Positions 24,187 to 33,431 of a stretch of 64,000 nt of DNA are shown piece after piece. The stretch is taken from assembly GCF_018129685.1 (NCBI RefSeq), contig NZ_JAFCLG010000010.1, forward strand, positions 124,001 to 188,000, in the 5' to 3' direction. Source of the stretch: Bradyrhizobium manausense (GTDB lineage Bacteria > Pseudomonadota > Alphaproteobacteria > Rhizobiales > Xanthobacteraceae). Position numbers and translations under genes: made by a program. Below the pieces are notes generated by a model. The model did no database searches. It saw nothing but the letters and a program-made list of their open reading frames with translations, and was not told the origin of the DNA. The stretch's first letter is position 1. Every line of letters begins with the position of its first letter.

Positions 24187-25194
24187 TTACACCCGTCCTT
24201 CCGCCATCGCCTGCGCGGTGAGCGCCAGCTCCATGGCCTTGAAGCAGCGCGCCTGCGGGATCGCGGTCTCGGTGCGGTCGCGCACGTCGGCGATGAGCTG
24301 GCGGCCATAGGGCAGCTCGACATTGGAACAGTCGATCCGATGGACACCCTTGCGATCGACCATGATGAGGTGGTCGATGCCCCCCTGCCCGGCGACGTCG
24401 ATATATTTGCGCAGCTCCATGTAGCCCTCCGTGCCGAGAATGGTGATGCGGCCGTCACCCCAATTGGGCAAGCCGTCGGGGGTGAACCAGTCGACACGGA
24501 CATAGCCGGTGACGTCGCCGGTCTGCAGCAGCATTTCGCCGAAATCCTGCAACTCCGGCCTGTCGGGATTGGCACGGTTGGCGACGGTCGCGCTGACGAC
24601 TTTGGCGTCGAGCGCGTCGGCGAAGAACAGGAACTGCTCGCATTGATGCGAGGCGATGTCGGTCAGGACGCCGCCGGTGCGCTCGCGCGAATAGAACCAG
24701 TCGGGCCGCGGCAGATTCTTCAGCTTGTGCGGGCCGAGCCCGACGGTGTTGATGACCTTGCCGATCGCGCCTGATGCGATCAGCTCGCCGGCCTTCACGG
24801 TGCAGCGGGTCTCGAAATGCTCGGAATAGCAGATCGAATAGATCCGCTTGGTCTCGGCCTGCACGGCGCGCACCTCGGCCAATTGCTCAAGCGACGTCAT
24901 GCCCGGCTTGTCGCTCATATAGTCCTTGCCGTGGCGCATCACCTCGATGCCGAGCGGCGCGCGGTCGGCGGGAACTCCGGACGACAGAATCAGCGCGATG
25001 GATTTGTCCTCGAGCAATCTCGCCCGCTCGGCGACTCGCGGCGCCTGCGGATATCTTGCCGCGAAAGCCTTCGCCAGATCGTCCTCGACGGCATGAAAGC
25101 CGACCAGCTCCGCGCCGGCGTTCAGCAGGCATTCCACCTGGCCGTAGATATGGGCGTGATTGATGCCGATCGCGGCGAAACGCAATTTGCTCAT
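24187..25194 (-). CDS. Gfo/Idh/MocA-family oxidoreductase (first of pair)
   Basis: The protein has 335 residues. The N-terminus is FAAIGINHAHIYGQVECLL, a Rossmann variant GIxHxH seen in one branch of the family. The usual EKP is replaced by DKPGMTSLEQLAEV. A catalytic-domain segment reads GVLTDIASHQCEQFLFF. It lies between the ABC permease and the second oxidoreductase. Two different dehydrogenases in one sugar operon point to stepwise oxidation or epimerisation of the substrate. Confidence 0.88.
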   Translation of the reverse strand: MSKLRFAAIGINHAHIYGQVECLLNAGAELVGFHAVEDDLAKAFAARYPQAPRVAERARLLEDKSIALILSSGVPADRAPLGIEVMRHGKDYMSDKPGMTSLEQLAEVRAVQAETKRIYSICYSEHFETRCTVKAGELIASGAIGKVINTVGLGPHKLKNLPRPDWFYSRERTGGVLTDIASHQCEQFLFFADALDAKVVSATVANRANPDRPELQDFGEMLLQTGDVTGYVRVDWFTPDGLPNWGDGRITILGTEGYMELRKYIDVAGQGGIDHLIMVDRKGVHRIDCSNVELPYGRQLIADVRDRTETAIPQARCFKAMELALTAQAMAEGRV

Positions 25195-25244
25195 GGCTTT
25201 TCTTCTCTCGTTGGCAGTTCATGCGGGTGATGCGTCCTGCAAGG

Positions 25245-26117
25245 TCAGCCCTTCAACCCGGTGGTGGCGATGCCGTCGATCAACAGGCGCTGGAAGAACA
25301 GGAAGAGCGCGAACAGCGGCAGCAGCGTCAGCGTAGACATGGCGAACAGCGCGCCCCAGTCGGACTTGCCGGTGGAATCGACGAAGCTGCGCAAGCCGAG
25401 CTGCACCGTGTAGGAGTTCATGTCGTTGAGATAGATCAGCGGCCCGAAGAAGTCGTCCCAGGTCCAGATGAAGGTGAACACGGCGGCCGTGGCCAGCGCC
25501 GGCACCGACAGCGGCAGGATCACGATCCAGTAGATGCGCCAGGGACCGCAGCCGTCGATCATCGCGGCCTCGTCGAGCTCGCGCGGGATCGCGCGGAAGA
25601 ACTGCACCAGCAGGAAAATGAAGAAAGCGTCCACCGCCAGGAATTTCGGCACGATCAAGGGCAGGAAGGTGTCGACCCAGTCGAGATTGAGGAACAGGAT
25701 GTATTGCGGAATCAGCGTGACGTGATACGGCAGCATCAAGGTGCCGAGCATCAGCGCGAACCAGAATTTCTGGCCGCGGAACTTCAGCCGGGCGAACGCA
25801 TAGGCCGCGAGCGAGCACGACATCACGTTGCCGACTACGCTGCACAGCGACACCACCAGTGAATTGAGGAAGAACTTCCCGAACGTCACCTGCAGCCCGG
25901 ACCAGCCGCGCCAATAGGCGTCGAGGCTGAAATGGCGCGGCCAGAGCGAGGTGGTGCCGAAGATGTCGCTGTCCGGCTTGAACGAGCTCGCCAGCATCCA
26001 CAAGAGCGGATACAGCATGGCGATCGAGGCGAGGCACAGCAGGACGTGATAGGTCAGCGCGCGGCGGCGTGGATCGCGCGGGGGCGAAACGTCATCCGGT
26101 GTCGCAAGATCAGCCAT
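25245..26117 (-). CDS. Carbohydrate ABC transporter permease (MalG type)
   Basis: This 290-residue protein has six membrane segments and the EAA loop ELDEAAMIDGCGPWRIYWIVILPLS that contacts the ATPase. It starts within the end of the MalF-type permease gene (8-bp overlap) and resembles the MalG/UgpE class. The C-terminal IATTGLKG is typical for these permeases. Works with the adjacent permease and binding protein to import a sugar or polyol. Confidence 0.93.
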   Translation of the reverse strand: MADLATPDDVSPPRDPRRRALTYHVLLCLASIAMLYPLLWMLASSFKPDSDIFGTTSLWPRHFSLDAYWRGWSGLQVTFGKFFLNSLVVSLCSVVGNVMSCSLAAYAFARLKFRGQKFWFALMLGTLMLPYHVTLIPQYILFLNLDWVDTFLPLIVPKFLAVDAFFIFLLVQFFRAIPRELDEAAMIDGCGPWRIYWIVILPLSVPALATAAVFTFIWTWDDFFGPLIYLNDMNSYTVQLGLRSFVDSTGKSDWGALFAMSTLTLLPLFALFLFFQRLLIDGIATTGLKG

Positions 26118-27054
26118 CGTAATGCACCCAGTAGCGCGACGACAGGAAGGACAGCGCGGTGAATACAGCGATGATCACCACCAGCACCCAGGCCAGCGCG
26201 GACGCATAGCCCATGCGGAAATAGGCAAAGGCCTCCTGGTAGAGATAGAGCGTGTAGAACAGCGTCGCGTCGATCGGGCCGCCGGTGCCGCCACTGATGA
26301 TGAAGGCCGGCGTAAAGGCCTTGAAGGCGTCGATGGTCTGCACCACGAGGTTGAAGAAAAGCACCGGCGTCAGCAGCGGCAGGGTGATCCGCCAGAATTG
26401 CTGGCTGCGGCTGGCGCCATCGATCTCCGCGGCCTCATAGACGTCCTTCGGAATCTGGCGCAGGCCGGCGAGAAAGATGATCATCGGCGAGCCGAATTGC
26501 CACACGCTCAACGCCACCAGCGTGTAGAGCGCGGTGTCGGGATTGGAGATCCAGCTCGGTCCGTGGATGCCGAAGATCTTCAGTGCCTGGTTGAGCAGGC
26601 CGTCGCTGGCAAACAGCTGGCGCCACAACACGGCGACGGCGACGCTCGCGCCGATCAGCGACGGCAGATAGAAGATCGCCCGATACAGCGGCAGGCCGCG
26701 CAAGCCCCGGTTCAGCATCATGGCGACCAGCAGTGCGAAGGCGAGTTTGAGCGGCACCGACAGCGCCACATAGAGAAACGTGACGTGCATCGCCGCGCTG
26801 AACTTGGGATCGCTCGTTGCGATGCGGATATAGTTGGCGGCGCCGACCCAGCGCGGACTGCTGAGCAGATCGTAATCCGTGAACGACAGATACAGCGAGA
26901 TCAGTGCCGGCCCCAGCGTGAGGCCGAAAAATCCGACGAGCCAGGGCGCGAGAAAGAGATAACCGGTCGCACTCTCGCGCCAGGACAATTCAGCCGCCGG
27001 CGCGGCCGGCAAGGCCTGCCTCGCGGTCGCATCGTCGATCAGCGTATCCGCCAC
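26110..27054 (-). CDS. Carbohydrate ABC transporter permease (MalF type)
   Basis: This 314-residue protein has six membrane segments beginning with GYLFLAPWLVGFFGLTLGPAL and an EAA loop DVYEAAEIDGASRSQQFWRITLPLLTP. It follows the binding-protein gene by 5 bp. Together with the MalG-type partner it forms the transmembrane channel of a CUT1 sugar importer. Confidence 0.93.
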   Translation of the reverse strand: MADTLIDDATARQALPAAPAAELSWRESATGYLFLAPWLVGFFGLTLGPALISLYLSFTDYDLLSSPRWVGAANYIRIATSDPKFSAAMHVTFLYVALSVPLKLAFALLVAMMLNRGLRGLPLYRAIFYLPSLIGASVAVAVLWRQLFASDGLLNQALKIFGIHGPSWISNPDTALYTLVALSVWQFGSPMIIFLAGLRQIPKDVYEAAEIDGASRSQQFWRITLPLLTPVLFFNLVVQTIDAFKAFTPAFIISGGTGGPIDATLFYTLYLYQEAFAYFRMGYASALAWVLVVIIAVFTALSFLSSRYWVHYDG

Positions 27055-27059
27055 CTGAT

Positions 27060-28352
27060 CTAACCGCGGGCCAGCACGGCGGACGCTTCGGCGACGAACT
27101 GCTTGGCGCCGTCCGCGGGTGTGAGACGGCCGAAACCGACCTGCTCGTTGACGCGTCGCAGCACACTCTGGATCTCGCCGGCGCCGCGCGGCGGCGGAGG
27201 CGGCAGCGGCCCGACCTTGTCGCTGATCAGGCTGATATAGTCGACCATGGCGCGTCCGAGGTCGTCGAGCGTCGGCGTCACGACACTGCGTATCGCTGAG
27301 GAGGCCGGCACGCCCCGTTCGACGCCGAGCAGCTTGCCGGCCTCGACGTCAGCGACGAAGTAACTGACCAGCTGAACCGCAGCCTCGGCCTGCTTCGACT
27401 GCGCCGAGACGCTCCACATCATCGCCGGCTTCAGATACTGGCCGGGCCTCGCGCCTTGTCCGCCATCCGGGAATGTGGAGAGGCCGAGCTTGCTCTTGTT
27501 GATGGCCTGGAAGCCGACGAGCTGGTTGGAGTGGGCAAAGGTCATCGCGATCTTGCCGAGCGACAACAGGTTCGAGTCGATCTCGCCGCGGTCGAGCGCC
27601 TGGGTATCCGGCGTGGCGCAAGCGCCGCGCTTGCGCATGTCACCCCAGAAGGCGAACCATTCGGTCATGTCCTTGTCGTCGTAACCGACCTTGCCCTCGC
27701 CCGTGTACAGCGACTTGCCACGCTGGGCGAGCCAGACCTCGAGCAGCGGCTCGTTGCCGCCGCCGTCCTCCATGCCCGTATAGCCCTCGCGCTTGGCGGC
27801 CTTGGTGACCTCGGCGGCGAGATCGCCGATCTCGCTCCAGGTCATGTTCCAGACCGGCTCTTTCAGGCCAAGGCTCTGAATCAGCCCCTTGTCATAGACC
27901 ATCGCCGTCGAATTGAGGCCGAGGCTGACGCCGTAGATCTTGCCGTCGACCTTGCCGCTGTCGACGGCGGCCGGGCTGAAATCCGTCAGGTTGAGCGTTT
28001 TCGGCACGTAGGCGTCAAGCGGCAACAGGGCACCGCGGCGCGCGTATTCGAAGATGTAGCGGTAATCCATCTGCAGCACGTCGGCCGCATTGCGACCGGC
28101 GGTTTGCGTCGCCAGCCGCGCCCAATAATCGGTCCAGCCGAGCGACTCGCCTGATATCGTCATGTCAGGATGGCTCGTCTGGTAGAGCTGATTGACCTTG
28201 TCGGTACGCTCCGCCCGCTCCTTGGCGCCCCACCAGAACATGCGCAGCCGCAAATCCCGCGCCGCAGCAGGCAAGCCAACGAGGCTCGCCAATGTTGCAG
28301 CGCCGATACCCGCTCCGATCAATGAACGACGCGACAGCGCAAGGCCGCTCAT
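27060..28352 (-). CDS. Sugar ABC transporter substrate-binding protein (Tat-type signal)
   Basis: This 430-residue protein is the first gene of the operon. Its leader contains SRRSLIGAGIGAATLASLVG, a twin-arginine signal. The mature part has the CUT1 binding-protein pattern: LRMFWWGAKERAERTDKVNQLY, ISGESLGWTDYWARLATQTAGRNAADVLQ and KIYGVSLGLNSTAMVYDKG. Tat export suggests folding before export. The operon has no ATP-binding subunit, so a shared MsmK/UgpC-type ATPase encoded elsewhere is probably used. Confidence 0.9.
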   Translation of the reverse strand: MSGLALSRRSLIGAGIGAATLASLVGLPAAARDLRLRMFWWGAKERAERTDKVNQLYQTSHPDMTISGESLGWTDYWARLATQTAGRNAADVLQMDYRYIFEYARRGALLPLDAYVPKTLNLTDFSPAAVDSGKVDGKIYGVSLGLNSTAMVYDKGLIQSLGLKEPVWNMTWSEIGDLAAEVTKAAKREGYTGMEDGGGNEPLLEVWLAQRGKSLYTGEGKVGYDDKDMTEWFAFWGDMRKRGACATPDTQALDRGEIDSNLLSLGKIAMTFAHSNQLVGFQAINKSKLGLSTFPDGGQGARPGQYLKPAMMWSVSAQSKQAEAAVQLVSYFVADVEAGKLLGVERGVPASSAIRSVVTPTLDDLGRAMVDYISLISDKVGPLPPPPPRGAGEIQSVLRRVNEQVGFGRLTPADGAKQFVAEASAVLARG

Positions 28353-28711
28353 GACTTTCCCTCCCTGACCCGGTGTCGATCAAGGCGCCGCGTGACCGGC
28401 CGATGACACCAGTTGACAGCTTGCCATTGCGCGCGTTGAGCAACGTGCTTCTTGTTGCAAGCGATGAGAAGGTAGCGGCGCCGTATCGGCTTTGTCAAAC
28501 GCGAGCCCGACGGCTTCAGGCCGTCGCAACATCCACCCGGCGAGATCCAGGCTCAGCGGCCATGTTCGGCGCGGAACCGCCGTGCTAAGCTCCGGGCGGG
28601 GATCGGATTGCAGTCCCGCAAATGAGCCGTGAAATGCGTGCGCCTTCAGGCGGCACGACCGCCTCGACGCCATTCATATTCGAAAATCATACAGAACCAT
28701 GGGAGACGAGC
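28353..28711. other. Intergenic region with divergent promoters
   Basis: It separates the sugar transporter operon from a small ABM-fold gene. Inverted GTTG-AG-CAAC lies near 28436-28445 and a second GTTGCAA at 28455, which could be a LacI-like operator half-site pattern, but no LacI gene is nearby. No coding frame is convincing. Confidence 0.3.
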
Positions 28712-29008
28712 GTGACCGCTTTCAATACCGTGCGTTTTCGCGTGAAGCCCGGGCGCGATCAGGACTTTCTGGATGCCCACAAGAATATTGGCACGGCCTG
28801 GCCGGGTCTGGTGCATGCCAACATCATCAAGACAGGCGATCATGCCTATTGCATCATCGCCGAATGGCATGACATCGACGCGTGCGTCAAAGCGCGACCG
28901 GACATGATTGCCACCCTGAATTCATTTCGCGAGACTCTCGAAGATCTGGGCAACGGCCTTGGCGTCACCGATCCGGTGGCAGGTCCGGTCGTCCTGTCCT
29001 TGAAATAA
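28712..29008 (+). CDS. ABM-fold (dimeric alpha-beta barrel) protein
   Basis: This 98-residue protein starts at GTG 28712, preceded by GGGAGACGAGC. The pattern NTVRFRVKPGRDQDFLDAHK, then AEWHDIDACVKARPDMIATLN, fits the ferredoxin-like fold of antibiotic-biosynthesis monooxygenase (ABM) proteins. Such small proteins act as cofactor-free monooxygenases or as ligand-binding dimers. The function is not defined here. Single gene, followed by an unrelated TPR gene. Confidence 0.65.
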   Translation: MTAFNTVRFRVKPGRDQDFLDAHKNIGTAWPGLVHANIIKTGDHAYCIIAEWHDIDACVKARPDMIATLNSFRETLEDLGNGLGVTDPVAGPVVLSLK

Positions 29009-29141
29009 GCTCGCGTTCGAATGCAGGCCGCGGTGAGGTCATCACGGCGCAAACGGCCGCTGCGTCCAAAGCGCCAGCTCCACACCAGCTTCGCACCAGA
29101 CATTGCGGCGACGAGACGCCGTCTCCCTTTCTGGTCAGCCG

Positions 29142-30572
29142 ATGAACCGTAGTGAGCGCCGGGCCGCGGCCAGGCAGTCCCCTGATATCGCGCCGGAGAA
29201 TTCGGCCGCCGTTCTGCAAAGTCTGGAGGCTGCGAAGCAGGGCCAGGCGTTGTTCGGCCGCGGCCGCTATGCCGAAGCGCTGGAATGCTTCAACGCATTC
29301 GAGCGGCTCAATCCCAATGTCGCGCCCCTGTATCAAACGCGCGGCCTTTGCCTGCAGCGGCTCGGCCGGTTCGCGGACGCGCAAGCCGACTTCGAGAGGT
29401 CCATCGCGCTGAACCCTGGCGAGGCCGAGACGCACAAGAATCTCGGTACACTGCACGCGCGCCTCGGCCGCATGGACCAGGCGTTTGCGAGCTTCGATCG
29501 CGCGCTCGCGCTTCGAACGGATTTCTCCGCAGCGCTCAACGAAAAGGCGCGGGCGCTGTGGAGCCTGCAATTGCTGGATGAGGCGTTCGCGACCTTTCAC
29601 CGGTCGCTGGCGGTCGACCCCGGCAATGCGGACACGATCTGGAATCTCGCGCTGCTGCAGATGCTGACCGGAGATTTCGAGCGAGGCTGGCTTGGGCGCG
29701 AGGCCCGCTGGACAGCGCCGTCGCTCGGCCTTGCGCAGCGCGGCTTCTCCCAACCGCTCTGGCTTGGCGACCAGCCGGTCGACGGCAAGACCATCCTGCT
29801 CCATGCCGACGAGGCACTTGGCGATTCCATTCAGTTTGCGCGCTATGCCCCCATGGTGGCCGCGCTCGGGGCTCGGGTCATCCTGGAGGTCAAGCCGGCG
29901 GTCCGGCAGCTGCTGGCCGGCGTCCGCGGCGTTGCACATTGCGTCGACCGGTCATCGACTCCGTCGCTGGCGTTCGACCTGCATTGTCCTCTCGGAAGCC
30001 TGCCGCTGGCATTCGCGACGCGGCTCGACACGATCCCGCTCGCGGACTGCTACCTTCCCCTACCCGCGGCGGTGCAGGTGAACGCGTGGGAGCAGCGGCT
30101 TGGCCCCCGCACGCGCTTGCGCGTCGCTCTGGTCTGGTCGGGAGATCCCGGCCACAAGAACGATCACAACCGGTCGGTCGCCTTGCGCGCGCTGGCCCCG
30201 CTGCTCGATTGCGGCGTCCAGTTCGTGTCCCTGCAAAAGGGCATCCGCGACGACGACCGCGCCTTCCTCGGCGAACGTCGTGACATCATCGACCTCACGG
30301 ACCAGCTCACCGATTTCAGCGACACCGCTGCACTGGTGTCCTGCCTCGACCTGGTGATCTCGGTCGACACCAGCGTCGTTCACCTCGCCGGCGCGCTTGG
30401 CGCGCCGGTCTGGACGATGCTGCCCTTCACCCCGGACTGGCGCTGGCTGCTCGATCGCGACGACAGCCCGTGGTATCGGTCGATGCGCTTGTTCAGACAA
30501 CCCGCGCGAGGCGACTGGGCCGGCGTCGTGGACCAGGTTCGTACCGCTCTCCTAGGTTTCCACCCGGTATAA
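29142..30572 (+). CDS. TPR protein with glycosyltransferase family 9-like C-terminal domain
   Basis: The protein has 476 residues from MNRSERRAAARQS. Residues about 30-190 hold four to five TPR units (ALFGRGRYAEALECFNAFERLNPN, CLQRLGRFADAQADFERSIALNPG, and so on). The C-terminal 280 residues are GT-B-like: LHADEALGDSIQFARYAPMVAALGARVILEVKP, LRVALVWSGDPGHKNDHNRS, and VISVDTSVVHLAGALGAPVW, the GT9/heptosyltransferase nucleotide-sugar site. This fusion is common in alphaproteobacteria and thought to modify surface glycans. It is convergent with a cyclase gene and overlaps it by 21 bp. Confidence 0.87.
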   Translation: MNRSERRAAARQSPDIAPENSAAVLQSLEAAKQGQALFGRGRYAEALECFNAFERLNPNVAPLYQTRGLCLQRLGRFADAQADFERSIALNPGEAETHKNLGTLHARLGRMDQAFASFDRALALRTDFSAALNEKARALWSLQLLDEAFATFHRSLAVDPGNADTIWNLALLQMLTGDFERGWLGREARWTAPSLGLAQRGFSQPLWLGDQPVDGKTILLHADEALGDSIQFARYAPMVAALGARVILEVKPAVRQLLAGVRGVAHCVDRSSTPSLAFDLHCPLGSLPLAFATRLDTIPLADCYLPLPAAVQVNAWEQRLGPRTRLRVALVWSGDPGHKNDHNRSVALRALAPLLDCGVQFVSLQKGIRDDDRAFLGERRDIIDLTDQLTDFSDTAALVSCLDLVISVDTSVVHLAGALGAPVWTMLPFTPDWRWLLDRDDSPWYRSMRLFRQPARGDWAGVVDQVRTALLGFHPV

Positions 30573-31343
30573 CCGCCACCGCGCCGGCACGCCCTTGAGC
30601 TGGTGGCTGCCGTGATCCCTCAGACGGATCTGGGACTGCGCCGCGAGCAGGTCCTTCACCGCGCTCGAGACCAGCACTTCGCCGGCGCGCGCCTTGGCGG
30701 CCACGCGCGTGCCGATGTGGAAAGCGAGACCGACCATCTCGCCGCCGCTGATCGTATACTCACCGGCGTGCAGGCCGACCCTGATATCGAGACCGAGCGT
30801 GCGCACGGCCTTCTGAATCGCGGTCGCGCAATTGATGCCGGCGGCAGGCAGCTTGAAGGTCGCCAGCACGCCATCGCCTGTTGTCACGACTTCCTTGCCG
30901 CGCGAGGCCTTCAACTCCTTGCGGACGGCGGCGTAATACAGACCCACCACCTTGGTCCAGCGCGCATCGCCGAGCCTGGCGGCTTTGGCGGTGGAGCCGA
31001 CGATGTCCACGACCAGGATCGTGGCGAGCGTCTGCTTGAGGTCGGCGCCCGCGGATTTGCGCCGGGTCGCGATGGTGCCGCTGAGCGGCTCATAGTCGTG
31101 ACTGCGCCGCTTCGCGATCGCGGATTTCGTGTAGTCCTGGGCGCGTTTCGCCGTGCGGCAACGAATTGTCTTTTCCTGCGGCAGACGCGACCAATAGACC
31201 TTGCGTCCATTCCCCGCGCCCTGGACCTCCACAGCGCCCCATTTCAGGAACACCGCCGAGCCGACCCGCCGCACGCACCACGCCTTCGACGTGTATCCGG
31301 ATACATTCGACTGATGCAGGCCGACACGAAGGAATTTGGGCAT
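30552..31343 (-). CDS. Class III nucleotide cyclase with WGR-like N-terminal domain
   Basis: The protein has 263 residues from ATG 31343. Residues 15-85 resemble a WGR domain: SKAWCVRRVGSAVFLKWGAVEVQGAGNGRKVYWS, with KWGAVEV in the position of the signature. Residues 100-263 are a class III cyclase: ATILVVDIVGSTAKAARLGD (first metal Asp), VVTTGDGVLATFKLP (second metal Asp), and VGLHAGEYT...GLAFHIGTRVAAKARAGEVLVSS. In the last motif the usual Asn of the NxxxR pair is His, a variant often seen in this subgroup. It lacks a membrane segment. WGR domains usually bind nucleic acid ends, so the pairing is unusual. Confidence 0.75.
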   Translation of the reverse strand: MPKFLRVGLHQSNVSGYTSKAWCVRRVGSAVFLKWGAVEVQGAGNGRKVYWSRLPQEKTIRCRTAKRAQDYTKSAIAKRRSHDYEPLSGTIATRRKSAGADLKQTLATILVVDIVGSTAKAARLGDARWTKVVGLYYAAVRKELKASRGKEVVTTGDGVLATFKLPAAGINCATAIQKAVRTLGLDIRVGLHAGEYTISGGEMVGLAFHIGTRVAAKARAGEVLVSSAVKDLLAAQSQIRLRDHGSHQLKGVPARWRLYRVET

Positions 31344-31500
31344 GACGACGCGGCTTGTGGACAGGCGGAGCTGAGCGTTGAGCGTAGTTGGACGTTCACC
31401 CCTTGGCAACAGCACGCGAAGATTGTCTGACCGGGTCTCAGGCCCGTTTCGCAAGGCGCATCAGCTCGTCAGTGAACCGCCCGATCGGCAGAGACCAGGC

Positions 31501-32520
31501 TCAATCGTCTGAGCGGCCTTGCCCTGTCCTTCCGGCGGCGTTCCCCGCATTGGACCCGCGCGCGTCCGCGCGAAGCTCGCGCACACCACGGCCGAGTTTG
31601 CGGCGGAGCAAGTTGCGCAAGGTGACACCTTCTGCATAGCCGACGGCGGCCGCGATCTTCTCGACGTCATCATTGGACGTCCGCAGCAGATGCGCCGCAC
31701 GCTCGACCCGCAGATCCTGGATGTACGCCAGCGGACTTTTGCCAAGCGCATCGCGGACGCGCCGCATCAACGTCCGTTTGCTCGCGCCGGCGGCGCGAGC
31801 GGCCTCGTCGAGCGAAAAGCCGTCGGCAAGATGCTCTCGGGCCCAGCGCTCGAACCGCTGCACGAGCGGATCAGAATGCAGGAGGTGATCGCTGATCGCA
31901 TAGATCGATTGGGCCGGCCGCGAATCCACGATCAGGTAGCGCGCCGTCGTCTCGGCGAGCGACGGGCTGACCTGGCGGATCAGCCAGAGCGCCATGTCCA
32001 TATGGCTGAGCGCCGCGCCGGCGGTCAGCACACGACCCGAGCGCACCAGCATGCGCTCGTCCTCGAGCCGGACCAGCGGATAGCGCTGACGGAAATACGG
32101 CGCCAGCCACCACGTGGTCGTCGCGAGCTCGCCGTTCAGCACGCCGGCCTCCGCGGCGATGAACGTGCCGATACAGGCGGCCGCGACCTGCGTGCCAGCA
32201 TCGGCGCACTGCCGCAGGATGCGGGCGGCGGCCTGTGCCTCGGGCGCGGCAAGCGCGGCGGCGAGCGGCTCCGGCGCCCGTTCGCCGATCGCGGGAACGA
32301 CCACCCAATCCGGCGGCGGGCGACCGTGCGCCTGAGAGACGGCGAGCTTGAATCCCTGATTGCTGCGAAGCTGGCGTGACAGGCCGATGACGGTGACGTC
32401 GAATGCGATCGATGCAAGCTTTTCAGCGGCAGCGAGCTGGTTTGCCGTCGCAAAGGCATCGAGCACCGCGGCGAGGCCGGTATCGAACACGCCATTGAGC
32501 GCGAGCACGTCGATCTTCAT
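31501..32520 (-). CDS. GlxA-family transcriptional regulator (DJ-1/PfpI plus AraC HTH)
   Basis: The protein has 339 residues. Residues 1-190 are a DJ-1/PfpI-like amidase domain with VAAACIGTFIAAEAGVLNG, where the cysteine sits at the nucleophile elbow. Residues 215-315 are an AraC-type HTH (HLADGFSLDEAARAAGASKRTLMRRV and DDVEKIAAAVGYAEGVTLRNLLRRKLG). Family members control catabolic genes in response to nitrogen compounds or betaines. The adjacent divergent ABM-like gene is the likely target. ATG 32520 (MKIDVLAL) was chosen; an upstream ATG at 32556 is also possible. Confidence 0.9.
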   Translation of the reverse strand: MKIDVLALNGVFDTGLAAVLDAFATANQLAAAEKLASIAFDVTVIGLSRQLRSNQGFKLAVSQAHGRPPPDWVVVPAIGERAPEPLAAALAAPEAQAAARILRQCADAGTQVAAACIGTFIAAEAGVLNGELATTTWWLAPYFRQRYPLVRLEDERMLVRSGRVLTAGAALSHMDMALWLIRQVSPSLAETTARYLIVDSRPAQSIYAISDHLLHSDPLVQRFERWAREHLADGFSLDEAARAAGASKRTLMRRVRDALGKSPLAYIQDLRVERAAHLLRTSNDDVEKIAAAVGYAEGVTLRNLLRRKLGRGVRELRADARGSNAGNAAGRTGQGRSDD

Positions 32521-32628
32521 GGCTGCATCCGCATCAAAGATGTCATTCCTGACCATGGGCCGATGGAAGCGCCGCGGCTAGTTTGAGAACGCTTCCCGAT
32601 CCTCTCAGAAAGCTTCATGGAGACCTCG

Positions 32629-32925
32629 ATGATCAAGCTCGCTTTCCTCGCCCGCTTCGAAGCCAAACCCGGCAAAGAGCAGGCGGTGGCAGAATTCCTC
32701 CAGATGGCGCTCGACATGGCCAAAAAAGAGCCCACTACGATCAACTGGTACGCCATCAGGCTGTCTCCGACGACGTTCGGCGTGTTCGATACATTCAACG
32801 ACGAGAATGGACGCGAGAGGCACCTCAACGGCCCGATCGGTCAGGCGCTGATGGCCAAGGCGCCCGAGCTCTTTTCGTCGCCACCCTCGATCGAGCCGGT
32901 CGAGGTTCTCGGAACGAAGAACTAG
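32629..32925 (+). CDS. ABM-family putative quinol monooxygenase
   Basis: The 98-residue product (MIKLAFLARFEAKPGKEQAVAEFLQ) has the ABM signature strand-helix arrangement and AIRLSPTTFGVFDTFNDENGRERHLNGP. ATG 32629 has GGAGA at good distance; the frame also has an ATG four codons earlier. Small ABM proteins such as YgiN act on quinols, others on polyketide-like phenols. It is divergent from the GlxA regulator across about 100 bp, so it is a probable target gene. Confidence 0.8.
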   Translation: MIKLAFLARFEAKPGKEQAVAEFLQMALDMAKKEPTTINWYAIRLSPTTFGVFDTFNDENGRERHLNGPIGQALMAKAPELFSSPPSIEPVEVLGTKN

Positions 32926-32968
32926 CGCCGGAGGGTCGGCGTCCCATAAGGACGCCGGCCCTTCGCCG

Positions 32969-33424
32969 CTAAGGCAATCTTTCGCTCTCGCGCGCCAGCC
33001 TCAGCACGAGTTCGCTGTCGACGTGGCGGGACAGCCTGACATTCGCATCGCGCCACAACGGGATGACCTGCTCCAATCGGCGCGCCCCCTTCTCCGTCAG
33101 CCAGACGGCACGACGGCGAAGATCGGTCTCGACGATGGCGATTTCGACCAGACCCTCGACTTCCAGCGCGCGCAGATTTCTGGACAAGGTCGACTGGTCG
33201 AGACCGGTGCGCCTGGCCAGCGCTGCGATCGTGTCATCCGGCGCGGCCGCAAGCTGCGCCATCAACCCGAGCTGGGCGAGCGTGAGGTTTGCGCCGACGA
33301 GCTCGCCCTCCAGAAACTGTGTGATGCGGCGGGCGGCGAGCCGGCTGCCGAGGCCGGCGCAGCTCCCGATCAGCCGTGCGGCGTCGGCACGTAAGGTCTT
33401 GCGGGGCTGCTTCGATGGTTTCAT
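32969..33424 (-). CDS. MarR-family transcriptional regulator
   Basis: This 151-residue winged-helix protein has the MarR core LTLAQLGLMAQLAAAPDDTIAALARRTGLDQSTLSRNLRALEVEGLVEI followed by a wing VETDLRRRAVWLTEKGARRLEQVIPLW. It is divergent from a thioesterase gene and probably represses both. ATG 33424 (MKPSKQP) was chosen; an upstream start at 33457 would place the protein start over the operator-like repeats. Confidence 0.9.
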   Translation of the reverse strand: MKPSKQPRKTLRADAARLIGSCAGLGSRLAARRITQFLEGELVGANLTLAQLGLMAQLAAAPDDTIAALARRTGLDQSTLSRNLRALEVEGLVEIAIVETDLRRRAVWLTEKGARRLEQVIPLWRDANVRLSRHVDSELVLRLARESERLP

Positions 33425-33431
33425 AGGTATG

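Noticed and set aside
28353..28711. LacI operator for the sugar operon
   Set aside because: Only weak GTTG/CAAC inverted pieces are seen and no LacI gene is adjacent.
32617..32925. Start at ATG 32617 for the ABM gene
   Set aside because: The GGAGA site is placed for ATG 32629, and the family similarity starts there.
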